DNA from: CATOSP01 sp965204715
Lineage (GTDB): Bacteria > Chloroflexota > Dehalococcoidia > Lucifugimonadales > UBA3495
Reading direction: 5' to 3'
DNA length: 64,000 nt
NCBI GenBank assembly: GCA_965204715.1
Contig: OZ242009.1
Coordinates: 4,246,512 to 4,310,511, forward strand
Below are positions 49,096-58,421 of the stretch, piece after piece (within the stretch, counting starts at the first letter, position 1; the number at the start of each line of letters is the position of its first letter). A program made the position numbers and the translations under genes. The notes under the pieces were generated by a model, which did no database searches, was not told where the DNA came from, and saw only the letters and a program-made list of their open reading frames with translations.

Positions 49096-50145
49096 ATGGT
49101 CTACAGGGGGGAATCCAGCCCGGAGAATCCCGACGGCGCCGGAGTCAGCGTCGGGGAATCGGCTGCGTCTCTACCGGAGGGGCTTACTGAACAGGACATG
49201 GTGGATGTCTACGCCAAGACCGTGCTTGCCCGCACCATGGACGAGCGCATCTGGGCGTTGAACCGCCAAGGCAAGGTGCCTATCGCCGCCTCCTCCCAGG
49301 GCCACGAAGCCGCGGAGATAGCGAGTCTTCTGGCAGCTCAGAAGGACGGACGCACTTTTTTGTTCCCCTACTACCGCGATCTCGCCTTGAAGATGACCGC
49401 CGGACTGACGGCCACCCAGGTTATGTTGTCATTCATGGGGAAGGATGGTGACCCCTACAGCAACGGCCGGCAGTTTCCCCTCCAAGGAGCAGACCTTCCG
49501 CGCAACATCATCCAGATATCCAACGTCGTGGGGGCCGGGCTAACCCAGGCCACGGGCTACGCCTTTGCGTGCAAGATGCAGGGCGACGACACCGTGGTCT
49601 TGTGCTACTTCGGCGACGGCGCATCCAGTCAGGGTGAGACACACGAGGCGATGAACTTCGCCGGGGTGCATCGGTTGCCCATCGTCTATATTTGCGAAAA
49701 CAACCACTACGCTATTTCGGTCCCGCAACGTCGGCAGATGGCGGTTGAAGACGTAGCATCCCGCGCAGCCGGTTACGGATTCCCAGGCATCGTAGTTGAC
49801 GGGCTGGACTTTCTGGAGGTCTACGCCACGACCCGGGAGGCTATCGGCCACGCCCGGACGCAGGGGCCAGTGCTCCTGGAAATGAAGTGCGAGCGACTGA
49901 TGCCTCACACCACCGATGACGACGACCGGCGTTACCGTCCTCCCGAGGAAATCGAAGAAGTCCGGAGCCAAGACCCGGTAGCCAGGCTCGGTGCATACAT
50001 GGTTGAGCGGGGATTCCTGACCCCGGACCGGATAGAGGAAATCAAGGCCGAGGCGCTGCGGGAAGTTGACGCCGCCACGGACGCAGCCGAAGCCGCCAGC
50101 CCGCCGGACGTTGCCACCCTGTTCGACGCGGTCTATCCGTCTTAG
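49096..50145 (+). CDS. 2-oxoacid dehydrogenase E1 component, alpha subunit
   Basis: This 349-residue thiamine-diphosphate enzyme has the TPP motif GDGASSQGETHEAMNFAGVH ending in ICENN, the FPYYRD and QGHEAAE substrate-site segments, and HTTDDDDRRYR near the C-terminus, the phosphorylation-loop region of branched-chain E1. It decarboxylates a 2-oxoacid (pyruvate or branched-chain). The HTTDD pattern and order alpha-beta-E2 favour a branched-chain or acetoin-like complex over PDH, without proof. The beta subunit gene follows after eight bases. Confidence 0.92.
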   Translation: MVYRGESSPENPDGAGVSVGESAASLPEGLTEQDMVDVYAKTVLARTMDERIWALNRQGKVPIAASSQGHEAAEIASLLAAQKDGRTFLFPYYRDLALKMTAGLTATQVMLSFMGKDGDPYSNGRQFPLQGADLPRNIIQISNVVGAGLTQATGYAFACKMQGDDTVVLCYFGDGASSQGETHEAMNFAGVHRLPIVYICENNHYAISVPQRRQMAVEDVASRAAGYGFPGIVVDGLDFLEVYATTREAIGHARTQGPVLLEMKCERLMPHTTDDDDRRYRPPEEIEEVRSQDPVARLGAYMVERGFLTPDRIEEIKAEALREVDAATDAAEAASPPDVATLFDAVYPS

Positions 50146-50153
50146 GTGATGGC

Positions 50154-51137
50154 ATGACCGAGAGAAGCGTTATCGAAGCCGTTCGGGATGCGCTGAGGGA
50201 GGAAATGAGCCGTGACCCCTCGGTGTTCGTCATGGGCGAGGACGTGGGGCGCAGGGGTGGAGTTTTCCTGGCCACCCAGGGACTGATCGACGATTTTGGG
50301 GAGGGCCGGGTAGTCGATACTCCCCTGGCCGAGGCATCCATCGTCGGTATGGCTTTGGGGTGCGCCTTCCGGGGGATGCGCCCCATCCCGGAAGTGCAGT
50401 TTTCAGATTTTATATGGCCCACTATCAACCAATTGGTCGGTGAGGCGGCCCGCGCCTGCTACGGCAGCAACGGCGCGTTGCAGGTCCCGATGGTGGTGCG
50501 GGTGCCATACGGCGGCGGGATCAGGGGAGGGCTGTTTCATTCCCAGAACGTCGAGTCCCTGTTCTTCCACACACCGGGGCTCAAGGTGGTCGTTCCCGGC
50601 ACACCCTACGACGCCAAGGGCTTGCTCAAGTCCGCCATACGTGACAACAGCCCTGTGGTCTTTCTGGAGCACAAAAAGACCTACCGCCTAGTACGCGGCG
50701 AGGTGCCCGACGATCCCTACGTCCTCCCGCTGGGGCAGGCGGACATCAAGAGGGCAGGCAGCAGCATTACCGTAGCCACCTACGGGCTGATGCTGCACTA
50801 TTGCCTGGAAGCCGCCGAACTGGTAGCCGGAGAAGGGATAGACGTAGAGGTTGTTGACCTGCGCAGTCTCTGTCCGCTGGACAAGGAGACGGTCTTGGAC
50901 TCGGTAAGGAAGACCGGCAAGCTGGTGATCGTGCATGAGGACAACATCACCGGAGGGGTAGGGGCGGAGATAGCCGCGTTGGCCGCGGATGAGGCCTTCG
51001 AGTACCTGGACGCCCCAATAGCCCGAGTCTGCGGCCCGGACGTTCCGACTATGCCCTTTGCCCAGAGCCTGGAAGACGCTTACATGCCCAACACCGAGAA
51101 GATCGCCGAGGCGCTGCGCAAGCAGGCCGCATACTAA
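50154..51137 (+). CDS. 2-oxoacid dehydrogenase E1 component, beta subunit
   Basis: This 327-residue protein contains VFVMGEDVGRRGGVFLATQG, the EVQFSDFIWPTINQL segment, RVPYGGGIRGGLFHSQNVES and the C-terminal transketolase-like VHEDNITGGVGAEIAALAAD. It forms the alpha2beta2 E1 with the previous gene and completes the TPP site. The FHSQ segment is typical of branched-chain and pyruvate E1 beta. It overlaps neither neighbour; E2 starts 17 bases later. Confidence 0.93.
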   Translation: MTERSVIEAVRDALREEMSRDPSVFVMGEDVGRRGGVFLATQGLIDDFGEGRVVDTPLAEASIVGMALGCAFRGMRPIPEVQFSDFIWPTINQLVGEAARACYGSNGALQVPMVVRVPYGGGIRGGLFHSQNVESLFFHTPGLKVVVPGTPYDAKGLLKSAIRDNSPVVFLEHKKTYRLVRGEVPDDPYVLPLGQADIKRAGSSITVATYGLMLHYCLEAAELVAGEGIDVEVVDLRSLCPLDKETVLDSVRKTGKLVIVHEDNITGGVGAEIAALAADEAFEYLDAPIARVCGPDVPTMPFAQSLEDAYMPNTEKIAEALRKQAAY

Positions 51138-51154
51138 GGGCAGGTGATTTAGCC

Positions 51155-52534
51155 TTGGCAATTACCATTGAGCTTCCCCATGTTGGCGAGTCGGTCGTCG
51201 AGGGCACCATCGGGAAGTGGCTGAAGCAGCCGGGTGAGTCCATTGCCCGGTTTGAGCCGCTGGTCGAGGTAGTGACCGACAAAGTGACTATGGAAGTCCC
51301 TTCTCCCGTATCCGGCTCGCTGCTGCGGGTACTGGCAGAGGAGGGCGAGACCCTGCCAATGGGGGCTCCGATAGCCGAAATCGAGACCACCGAGCAGGTG
51401 GAAACCCCAACCGCGCCTCCCTCGCCCGCACAACCTGTCACCGCTCCTCAGTCTGCCCCTGTACCCCCGCCAGCGTCCGGCGGAACAACTGGCTACCTGC
51501 TCCGTGACGTGGCCCCGGTCGGACCCACGGGCGGCGGCGCGGGCGCTCCGGAAGCGCTGGAAGCACAGCAGTCCGCCGCAACGCCTCCCAGAGACATGGC
51601 CCGGCTCTCGCCCGCAGTGCGCCGCCTGGCCCGGGAACATGGGGTTGACCTGTCGCAGGTAAGAGGCACCGGGATGGGAGGCCGCATCACCAGGGACGAC
51701 CTGCTGCGCTACATTGAACCAAGCCCGGGGTCAGGCCCGCGGGCCGCTCCTGCGCCAGCGCCACCTGCGGCACCCTCCATGCCGGCACCTATAGTACAAG
51801 ACCTGCCACCAGCTCCTGCCTCAGACGGTTCGGCCCCAGATGAGGAGTACGTCCCGTTGAGTCCGGTCAGGCGGATGATCGCCGAGGCGATGGTCAAGAG
51901 TGTGACCGAGATTCCCCATGCCTGGAGCACTGTGGAGGTAGACGTAACGGGCGTCGTTGCGTTGCGCTCCAAGGTCAGGGCCGCTTTCGAGGAACGGGAG
52001 GGGGTTGACCTTACATACCTGCCGTTCATCATCAAGGCAGTGGTGGAATCGCTGAAGGAGCACCGGACCCTCAACGCCTCTTGGGGAGGGGATAAGATCA
52101 TCCTGAAGCGGCGCATCAACCTTGGCATCGCAGTCGCCGCCCCGGCTGGGCTGATAGTACCGGTGGTCCACGACGCCGACCGGCTGAGCATAGCGGGGCT
52201 GGCAGCCGCGGCACGGGACCTGACCATTCGGGGACGGCAGAACAAGCTGACCCTGGAAGACGTACAAGGCGGCACATTCACCTTGAATAATACCGGGGCG
52301 CTGGGGTCCATCGTGTCCTACCCGATCATCAACCATCCCCAGGCGGCGATTCTCACCACCGAGGCAGTCCAGAAACGCCCGGTGGTCCGCGACGACGCCA
52401 TAGCCATCCGGTCCATGATGAACCTCTGCCTCTCCTTCGACCACCGGATCAACGACGGGTCGGAATCCAGCGCCTTCCTGCAAGCAGTCAAGTCACGGCT
52501 GGAAGCCGTATCGCTTGACACCCCCATCTACTGA
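51155..52534 (+). CDS. 2-oxoacid dehydrogenase E2 component (dihydrolipoyl acyltransferase)
   Basis: This 459-residue protein starts at TTG 51155. The lipoyl domain spans residues 1-80 with the modified Lys43 in VVTDKVTME. A Pro/Ala/Thr linker leads to the peripheral subunit-binding domain near 148-186 (LSPAVRRLAREHGVDLSQVR), a second Ala/Pro linker, and the trimeric catalytic domain ending with the HxxxDG site (FDHRINDG). It transfers acyl groups from E1 to CoA. No E3 gene is in the window, so it must be elsewhere. Confidence 0.95.
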   Translation: MAITIELPHVGESVVEGTIGKWLKQPGESIARFEPLVEVVTDKVTMEVPSPVSGSLLRVLAEEGETLPMGAPIAEIETTEQVETPTAPPSPAQPVTAPQSAPVPPPASGGTTGYLLRDVAPVGPTGGGAGAPEALEAQQSAATPPRDMARLSPAVRRLAREHGVDLSQVRGTGMGGRITRDDLLRYIEPSPGSGPRAAPAPAPPAAPSMPAPIVQDLPPAPASDGSAPDEEYVPLSPVRRMIAEAMVKSVTEIPHAWSTVEVDVTGVVALRSKVRAAFEEREGVDLTYLPFIIKAVVESLKEHRTLNASWGGDKIILKRRINLGIAVAAPAGLIVPVVHDADRLSIAGLAAAARDLTIRGRQNKLTLEDVQGGTFTLNNTGALGSIVSYPIINHPQAAILTTEAVQKRPVVRDDAIAIRSMMNLCLSFDHRINDGSESSAFLQAVKSRLEAVSLDTPIY

Positions 52535-52543
52535 GCCGCGGTC

Positions 52544-53269
52544 ATGCCCCCACTACCCGAGTGCCGGGTCATAACCCTGGGCACGGTGGATTACCGGGAT
52601 GCCTGTGACATTCAAGTTGACCTGGCCTCGGAAGTGCGGGAGAACCGTATCCCCAACGCTCTGCTGCTACTGGAGCACCCCCACGTCTATACACATGGGC
52701 GGCTCAGCAAACCTTGTCACTTCCTGCTTGACCCTGGGGATTTGGCAGCCCTGGGCGTGGGGGTTTATGAGACCGACCGTGGGGGCCTCGTCACCTACCA
52801 CGGGCCGGGACAACTGGTAGCCTACCCAATCCTTCGGCTCCGGGAATGGGGTGGCCCGGTCAAATATGTGCGCACTTTGGAACGGGTTATCATCGACTCC
52901 TTGGCGGACTTCGGCATAACCGGATACACCGTGGATGGCGTTACCGGCGTGTGGGCCGACGGCGGCAAAATCGCGTCCATTGGGGTCAAGGTCAGCCGGG
53001 GCGTCTCGTACCACGGCCTGGCCCTGAACGTGAATACCGACCTGGGCTACTTCGGCCACATAATCCCCTGCGGCCTCCATGACCTGGAGGCAACTTCGAT
53101 GGCCCGTCTGCTCGGTCAAGACGTTGATATTGAGATGGTCCAGTACAGCGTGGCCTATCACTTCGGCAAACATATGGGGTTCCGCATGATGGAGGACGAC
53201 CTTCCCGCAATACCTTCGTCCACTGGTCAGGTTACCCTCGAACTGTCCGACATCCATGCAGACTCATAA
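52544..53269 (+). CDS. lipB: Octanoyltransferase
   Basis: This 241-residue protein has the LipB signatures LLLLEHPHVYTHGR, DRGGLVTYHGPGQLVAYPIL, GKIASIGVKVSRGVSYHGLA (catalytic Lys) and IIPCGLHD (catalytic Cys). It moves octanoate from acyl carrier protein to the E2 lipoyl lysine; LipA (22041) then adds sulfur. It lies nine bases after E2, a direct operon link between cofactor and enzyme. The C-terminal 25 residues are variable. Confidence 0.95.
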   Translation: MPPLPECRVITLGTVDYRDACDIQVDLASEVRENRIPNALLLLEHPHVYTHGRLSKPCHFLLDPGDLAALGVGVYETDRGGLVTYHGPGQLVAYPILRLREWGGPVKYVRTLERVIIDSLADFGITGYTVDGVTGVWADGGKIASIGVKVSRGVSYHGLALNVNTDLGYFGHIIPCGLHDLEATSMARLLGQDVDIEMVQYSVAYHFGKHMGFRMMEDDLPAIPSSTGQVTLELSDIHADS

Positions 53270-53297
53270 GCATTTGCTTGGAGACGGGAGGATACCT

Positions 53298-53627
53298 GTG
53301 CCATACGACGAACAATTAGCGGAACGTGTAGACCAACTGTTGTCAGCCCAGGACGGCGTGACTGCCAGGAAGATGTTCGGCGGCCTAGCGTTTATGCTCG
53401 ACGGCAATATGTACGTAGGCATACACCGGGACAGATTGATGGTCAGGGTTGGTCCGGAGGGTTACGAAGACGCGCTTGAACGTCCGTACTGCAAGCCTAT
53501 GGACATTACCGGGCGTCCGATGAAGGGCTGGGTGATGGTGGATGCGGAGGGTGTCGCCGCAGACACTGACTTGGCCGCATGGGTGTATTTGGGTGTCAGG
53601 TTCGCTTCAAGCCTGCCCGCCAAGTAG
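53298..53627 (+). CDS. TfoX N-terminal-domain protein
   Basis: This 109-residue protein starts at GTG 53298 after GGGAGG; an ATG at 53256 inside lipB lacks a site. The pattern ERVDQLLSAQDGVTARKMFGGLAFMLDGNMYVGI and MDITGRPMKGWVMVD is the TfoX N-terminal domain. In TfoX it helps competence regulation, but stand-alone copies are widespread and of unknown role. It follows lipB by 28 bases. Confidence 0.88.
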   Translation: MPYDEQLAERVDQLLSAQDGVTARKMFGGLAFMLDGNMYVGIHRDRLMVRVGPEGYEDALERPYCKPMDITGRPMKGWVMVDAEGVAADTDLAAWVYLGVRFASSLPAK

Positions 53628-53733
53628 GATGCATCAGCGGGTCCGCTTCGACAACTCGCATGGCGGCGGGTATCATGAGGCACGGAAAGGCCAATCGCCA
53701 GGGACACCCTAGCGTCATCCGAAGGAGAGTATC

Positions 53734-54915
53734 ATGCCGGTCTCCGAAAAAGTCCGGGGGTTCATGGAGCAGGGGGGGTGGATCCGCCAGATGTTCGAGG
53801 CGGGCATCGCCCTGAAGGCCCAATACGGCGAGGAGAACGTCTTCGACCTGTCCCTGGGCAACCCGGTGGTTGAACCTCCCGAGGAGTTTCACCAGGAACT
53901 GCGCCGACTGGCCGAGAACCCCATCAAGGGAATGCACCGTTACATGCCCAACAATGGCTACGTTGAAACACGCCAGGCCGTGGCCGACGGTCTGAAGGAG
54001 GAGACGGGACTGCCCTTCACGGCGGGCGACATCCTGATGACCTGTGGCGCGGCGGCGGCGTTGAATGTAACGCTGAAGACGATCCTGAACCCCGGCGACC
54101 AGGTCATTGTCCTCGCGCCTTACTTCGTCGAGTACGGATATTACGTGGACAACCATGCCGGGGAAACGGTGGCCGTTCATACTACTGGCGAATTTCAGCC
54201 GGACCTTGATGCCGTTGAGTCAGCTATCACGTCCCGGACCCGCGGCGTGATCGTCAACTCCCCCAACAATCCTTCAGGAGTCATCTACCCGGAGGACACA
54301 CTCCGGCAGTTGGGGGAGATTCTGGAGCGCAAGCAATCTGAACTGGGCACGGAGATCTTCCTGATTAGCGACGAGCCGTACCGCCGCATCATCTACGACG
54401 GCCAGACTTACCCGCAGGTATTCCCCCACTACGAGAACACCATTGTCGTGAACTCCCACGCCAAGGACCTGGCGCTGCCCGGGGAGCGTATAGGGTACGT
54501 TGCTATCAACCCAGCGTATCCCCACCGGGGGGAACTGGCCGACGGTCTGGCCTTCTGCAACCGCACACTGGGTTTCGTCAACGCCCCGGCGTTGATGCAG
54601 CACGTGGTACGGGCGCTGCAAGGGGTCACGGTAGACGTAGCCGATTACCAGCGCAAGCGCGACTTCCTTTACACGCAGTTGACCGAGATGGGTTACGAGC
54701 TTGTGAAGCCGCAGGGAGCTTTTTATCTCTTCCCCAAGGCTCCGGGAGGGGATGACCTGGCCTTCGTGGGAGCGTTGCAGGAGAGCAATGTACTCACGGT
54801 GCCGGGGCGCGGTTTCGGCTCGCCCGGCTACTTCCGCATCTCCTACTGCCTGGAAGACTCGGTCCTGGAAGGAGCACTGGATGGAATGGGCAAGGCGATA
54901 GAGAGGTTTGGGTAG
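53734..54915 (+). CDS. Class I/II pyridoxal-phosphate aminotransferase
   Basis: This 393-residue protein has fold type I features in order: LSLGNP, YMPNNGYVETRQAVA, NSPNNPSGVIY (substrate), ISDEPYRRIIY (Asp and Tyr), SHAKDLALPGERIGY with the PLP lysine, and the C-terminal FRISYCLED arginine. It moves amino groups between an amino acid and 2-oxoglutarate. Overall it resembles aspartate or alanine aminotransferases of this branch. It has its own ribosome site and 106 bases of upstream space. Confidence 0.9.
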   Translation: MPVSEKVRGFMEQGGWIRQMFEAGIALKAQYGEENVFDLSLGNPVVEPPEEFHQELRRLAENPIKGMHRYMPNNGYVETRQAVADGLKEETGLPFTAGDILMTCGAAAALNVTLKTILNPGDQVIVLAPYFVEYGYYVDNHAGETVAVHTTGEFQPDLDAVESAITSRTRGVIVNSPNNPSGVIYPEDTLRQLGEILERKQSELGTEIFLISDEPYRRIIYDGQTYPQVFPHYENTIVVNSHAKDLALPGERIGYVAINPAYPHRGELADGLAFCNRTLGFVNAPALMQHVVRALQGVTVDVADYQRKRDFLYTQLTEMGYELVKPQGAFYLFPKAPGGDDLAFVGALQESNVLTVPGRGFGSPGYFRISYCLEDSVLEGALDGMGKAIERFG

Positions 54916-54942
54916 ACGGGACGCCCATTGATGTAAGGCTTC

Positions 54943-55500
54943 TTACTCCGTAGAGAATACGCGCTCCAGGTCTATTGCCAGTCCTGCCAGCAGCGGGGAG
55001 GCGAGGGTTTCCCTGCGTGAGTAGACCGAGTGCGGCACCATACCCGATTCTCCCGGCACAAATATCTCGACCGTCTCCGCAAACGGGTCCACGATCCAAT
55101 ACTCGCGGACACCGTGCCTCCAGTACAACGTCATTTTGTAACCCCGGTCGTACCGCGCCGTAGATGGGGATATGACCTCTACCAAGAGGTCAGGAGCACC
55201 CTGAGTGTTGGCCTCGGTGATGATTCCGGCCCGCTCGTTGGAAACGAACACGATGTCCGGCTGGGCAACATCGGTGTCGGAAAATATGACGTCAAATGGA
55301 GCGTACCAAATACGACCGGCTGAGCATTCCCGAACGAACAGGCGCATATCCGAGAATACTTCTGCCGAAACCGTTTGATGCTTGGCGGATGGTGAAGCGG
55401 ACAAGATCAACTCTCCGTCCAGAAGTTGGTAGCGCGTGCCTTCAGGGGTGGCCATGTAGTCATCTACCGTGAGCTTTACCCTCGGGTTAGGCTGGGCCAT
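54943..55500 (-). CDS. Uma2-family (DUF820) putative nuclease
   Basis: This 185-residue protein contains YMATPEGTRYQLLDGELI, VAQPDIVFVS, APDLLVEVISPSTARYDRGYKMTLYWRHGVREYWIVDP, the PD-(D/E)xK-like core of Uma2 proteins (Asp in QPDI, Glu in VEVIS, Lys in DRGYK). The family is very abundant in cyanobacteria and Chloroflexota, with no firmly established role. It converges on the aminotransferase gene. Confidence 0.9.
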   Translation of the reverse strand: MAQPNPRVKLTVDDYMATPEGTRYQLLDGELILSASPSAKHQTVSAEVFSDMRLFVRECSAGRIWYAPFDVIFSDTDVAQPDIVFVSNERAGIITEANTQGAPDLLVEVISPSTARYDRGYKMTLYWRHGVREYWIVDPFAETVEIFVPGESGMVPHSVYSRRETLASPLLAGLAIDLERVFSTE

Positions 55501-55562
55501 ATCTGAGCCTCCGGGGTTTGAGTTTAGAGCTATTGTAGCGGGCAGTCACGGGCTTTGTGAGG

Positions 55563-56687
55563 CTAGACTGTCGTTTGCTTTGACGGCAGCCGGATGGTGG
55601 CCGTGCCCTTCGTGGTTATTTCCTGCCGCTGGTTCTCTCCCCAGATTTCCAGGTCCACCAGTGGTTCTCCATCCTCCATTCGCTTGGCCGATACCTTGCC
55701 GCGGCACCATGTGGTGTCTCCCACTACGTTGAAGCGCCGTAGCTCGACATACATCTTCTTTACGAAACCGTCATCGCCCATCCAGTTGGTGAGCAGGTGT
55801 CCCATCCAGCAGCACCGCTGGCAGCCGTAGTCATAAGCACCGGGCAACCCGGCACTCTCAGCTGCTTCCTGTATGTCATGGACGCGGATGATGGCTTCCT
55901 GCGCGCCCGTGAATGGGTCGGTGAACCCCCACGAAGGATGGCGCAGCATTTCCCGGAGTTGTATCCCGTGGGAGATGCCGCCGATGCACCCGGCGACGAA
56001 GGCAGAGATGTCCCCGTGGCTCATGGGACCCTTTACCACAGGCTGGAGGTCATCACCCGCCTGTACGTCCTCCCACCAACGAGGGTTGTTGCCCCGGACT
56101 TCTTCGGCCAGTACCGCTTCCTGGATGGCACGAATCTCCTCTTCGGTGTAACGGTACGGCTCGAAAGTGTACTTGCGCCGTTCCCTGGCAGCGCTGCGCT
56201 CTGCCCTGATCTGCCATCCACGGGTCTTGGCGATGGTCTCGCCGCGCTGGTTGAAGTAGTGAGTCACGCTGGACTGGATCAGGATGCGTCCGGCAAACTG
56301 GCTCTCCTTTTCCTCCAGGCCGGTAAACTGCTCCTGTACCGAAATCTTGTCGTCAAGGTAGATGGGGCGGTACCACTCCCATTCGTTGCCGGCGTGAAAG
56401 CCGTGGACTCCCGGCAGACCGCCGGTGCGCCCGGAGCACCAGTAGACGCTGTACAGGAAACACGGCGGAGCGAGGATAGTCCCATACCTGGTGGACTGGG
56501 CATAGCTCATGTCCCAATACAAGGGATTGACGTCGCCGATGCCCTGGCAGAAATGCCTGATGGCGCTGCGCGACGCCTCCTCGTTGAAGAGACCGACGCC
56601 GTACTGCCTCGGCCGGTTGAACGTGCCGAGCCGCTCCCTCAACCGCTGAACGCCCTCTTCGGTTATCCCGCCTGATTCCAGGACCAT
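55563..56687 (-). CDS. MaoC-like (double hot-dog) acyl dehydratase
   Basis: This 374-residue protein starts at ATG 56687 after AGGAGGA. The N-terminal hot-dog (RHFCQGIGDVNPLYWD, YGTILAPPCFLYS) has the hydratase-like D-x-x-P-L-Y motif, and a second hot-dog lies around residues 200-365 (MSHGDISAFVAGC, YDYGCQRCCWMGHLLTNWMG). It likely hydrates or dehydrates an enoyl-CoA-type substrate. A CxxCC stretch is unusual. It is followed upstream by an MFS gene on the same strand. Confidence 0.8.
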   Translation of the reverse strand: MVLESGGITEEGVQRLRERLGTFNRPRQYGVGLFNEEASRSAIRHFCQGIGDVNPLYWDMSYAQSTRYGTILAPPCFLYSVYWCSGRTGGLPGVHGFHAGNEWEWYRPIYLDDKISVQEQFTGLEEKESQFAGRILIQSSVTHYFNQRGETIAKTRGWQIRAERSAARERRKYTFEPYRYTEEEIRAIQEAVLAEEVRGNNPRWWEDVQAGDDLQPVVKGPMSHGDISAFVAGCIGGISHGIQLREMLRHPSWGFTDPFTGAQEAIIRVHDIQEAAESAGLPGAYDYGCQRCCWMGHLLTNWMGDDGFVKKMYVELRRFNVVGDTTWCRGKVSAKRMEDGEPLVDLEIWGENQRQEITTKGTATIRLPSKQTTV

Positions 56688-56765
56688 TGCATCCTCCTGC
56701 ACGGGTATGATCCAAGCTCAATGTCTACAGGGAACATAGTCCGAATTGCTCAATGGGGGATTCGT

Positions 56766-58157
56766 TCATTGTGGGCGCAACCTGGCAGGCGGGCGGGGCC
56801 GGGGGATAGTCCAGTAACACACCGCGGCCAGGCCGTAAATCACGGCGAGGGGCACCAGCGCCCAGAAGTAGCTGTCTGTCCGGTCGAAGATTAGACCCAT
56901 CCATACCGGGGTGCTCATAGACATCAACTGGTCAGGCAGGTGCTGCCATCCTCGCAGGGTGGCGTAGTTTCTCCGCCCAAAGAAGTCTCCCATGATCGCC
57001 CAAGCCAAAGGATTTGCACTCTCGGCAAAGGCGAGCAACGTAACGAACAGACCTAGTTGCCAGAGATGACCCTCTTGGCCCAGCAACAGGATAAGGGAAG
57101 CCGCACCGGCCGCCATCGCTACGGAACTGAGCTTCAGTTTAGACCAGGTGTCTCCCAACCACCCGACCAGAGGGTTAAAGCACATGGACCCCAGGGACAA
57201 CGCGCTGATGAACAGGCCGGCAATGAGCAGGCTTGCCTCCTCTGTCCGACCTCCCCCTTGCAGAAACCACACCATCACAGGGGCCATCAGGAACGACATA
57301 CCGGAGTGGACCATGTTCCGCAGCCCCACGGCCCAAACAAGAAGCCAGTATGAAACGCTGCGCATCGCTTCCCTGACCGTGAAATCGGCATCAGTTCGTT
57401 CTGGTCTGCCGCGGCGGTCCCTGCCTGGGGAAACAACGGCCCTTGGATTTGCTCCTGACGATACTGTCCTGGCGATGCTGGGTGGGGCTGACGATACGTC
57501 GAGGCTGTCCCCGTCAGGCTGGAGTCCCATCGTCTCCGGAGAGCGGCGAACCAACAAGGACATTGGGACCACTACGACGATGATCCCGACCCCGGAGATA
57601 ATCGCAGCGTCCCGCCACCCGACCCACACTATCAGCGGCACCAGGATGGGAACTATAAGGAATCCACCCAACCCGTTGCCAACGGACGCCAGGGACATGG
57701 CAAACGCCCTGCGCCTGCGGAACCACTGGTTCAATGCCGGGACCGACGCGTTGTTGTACCCGCTGCGCATCCCGACGGAAATGAGGCCGACAAACACCAG
57801 GACGAAGCTCAGATAATTGTGGGTAAACGCCAGGAGAATGAACCCAAGACCTGAGGAGAGTCCCCCGAAAGCCATCATGATCCGCGGGCCGAAACGATCG
57901 GTCATGTATCCGGACAAGGGGCCGAGAAGTCCTCCTTCGAGACGCCCCAGCATATCGGCCACGGAGATGGCCGCAATCCCGATACCGAGCTCAGTGCGCA
58001 GCGGAAGCACGTACACGCTGAAGCCACGGTTGAACGTGCCATGCTTCAGCGCGTCTGCAATCAGGCTGGCCAGTACGATCCACCAGCCATAGAAGACCCC
58101 GGCGGGCCGTCGCAGCAATCCTCTGGCAATTACGCTAATCACGTCGCTCCACAGCAC
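56766..58157 (-). CDS. Major facilitator superfamily transporter
   Basis: This 463-residue protein has about 12 membrane helices and a cytoplasmic loop near 210-260 (PDGDSLDVSSAPPSIARTVS). The loop 2-3 signature is GPLSGYMTDRFGPRIMMAFG, the conserved GxxxDRxGxR/K pattern; helix 4-5 has PALNQWFRRRRAFAMSLASV. It moves a small solute with a proton or other ion. It probably shares a transcript with the MaoC-like gene, so a carboxylate is possible. Confidence 0.9.
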   Translation of the reverse strand: MLWSDVISVIARGLLRRPAGVFYGWWIVLASLIADALKHGTFNRGFSVYVLPLRTELGIGIAAISVADMLGRLEGGLLGPLSGYMTDRFGPRIMMAFGGLSSGLGFILLAFTHNYLSFVLVFVGLISVGMRSGYNNASVPALNQWFRRRRAFAMSLASVGNGLGGFLIVPILVPLIVWVGWRDAAIISGVGIIVVVVPMSLLVRRSPETMGLQPDGDSLDVSSAPPSIARTVSSGANPRAVVSPGRDRRGRPERTDADFTVREAMRSVSYWLLVWAVGLRNMVHSGMSFLMAPVMVWFLQGGGRTEEASLLIAGLFISALSLGSMCFNPLVGWLGDTWSKLKLSSVAMAAGAASLILLLGQEGHLWQLGLFVTLLAFAESANPLAWAIMGDFFGRRNYATLRGWQHLPDQLMSMSTPVWMGLIFDRTDSYFWALVPLAVIYGLAAVCYWTIPRPRPPARLRPQ

Positions 58158-58421
58158 GAAAGTGAACGGAGTAGTTGTTGGCCCAGATTAGCAGGTTGGG
58201 ACAGAGTAACATAAAAGAAGGGGCCAATACGTACCCGGGCGGGTATCCGGGTTACGGGATCGTGCCAACGGCTTGCGGCTGAGTTGGAAGCCCGCGGACA
58301 TAGAGGGCCGTTGCCGGTAGTGTGCAATGGTATGGTATCTTAATGTCTGCTTACGCCCCTGTCCCGATGCTGTTACGACAGGGCCAAAATACACGACCCG
58401 AAATCGCCAAGGAGTCTCCCG

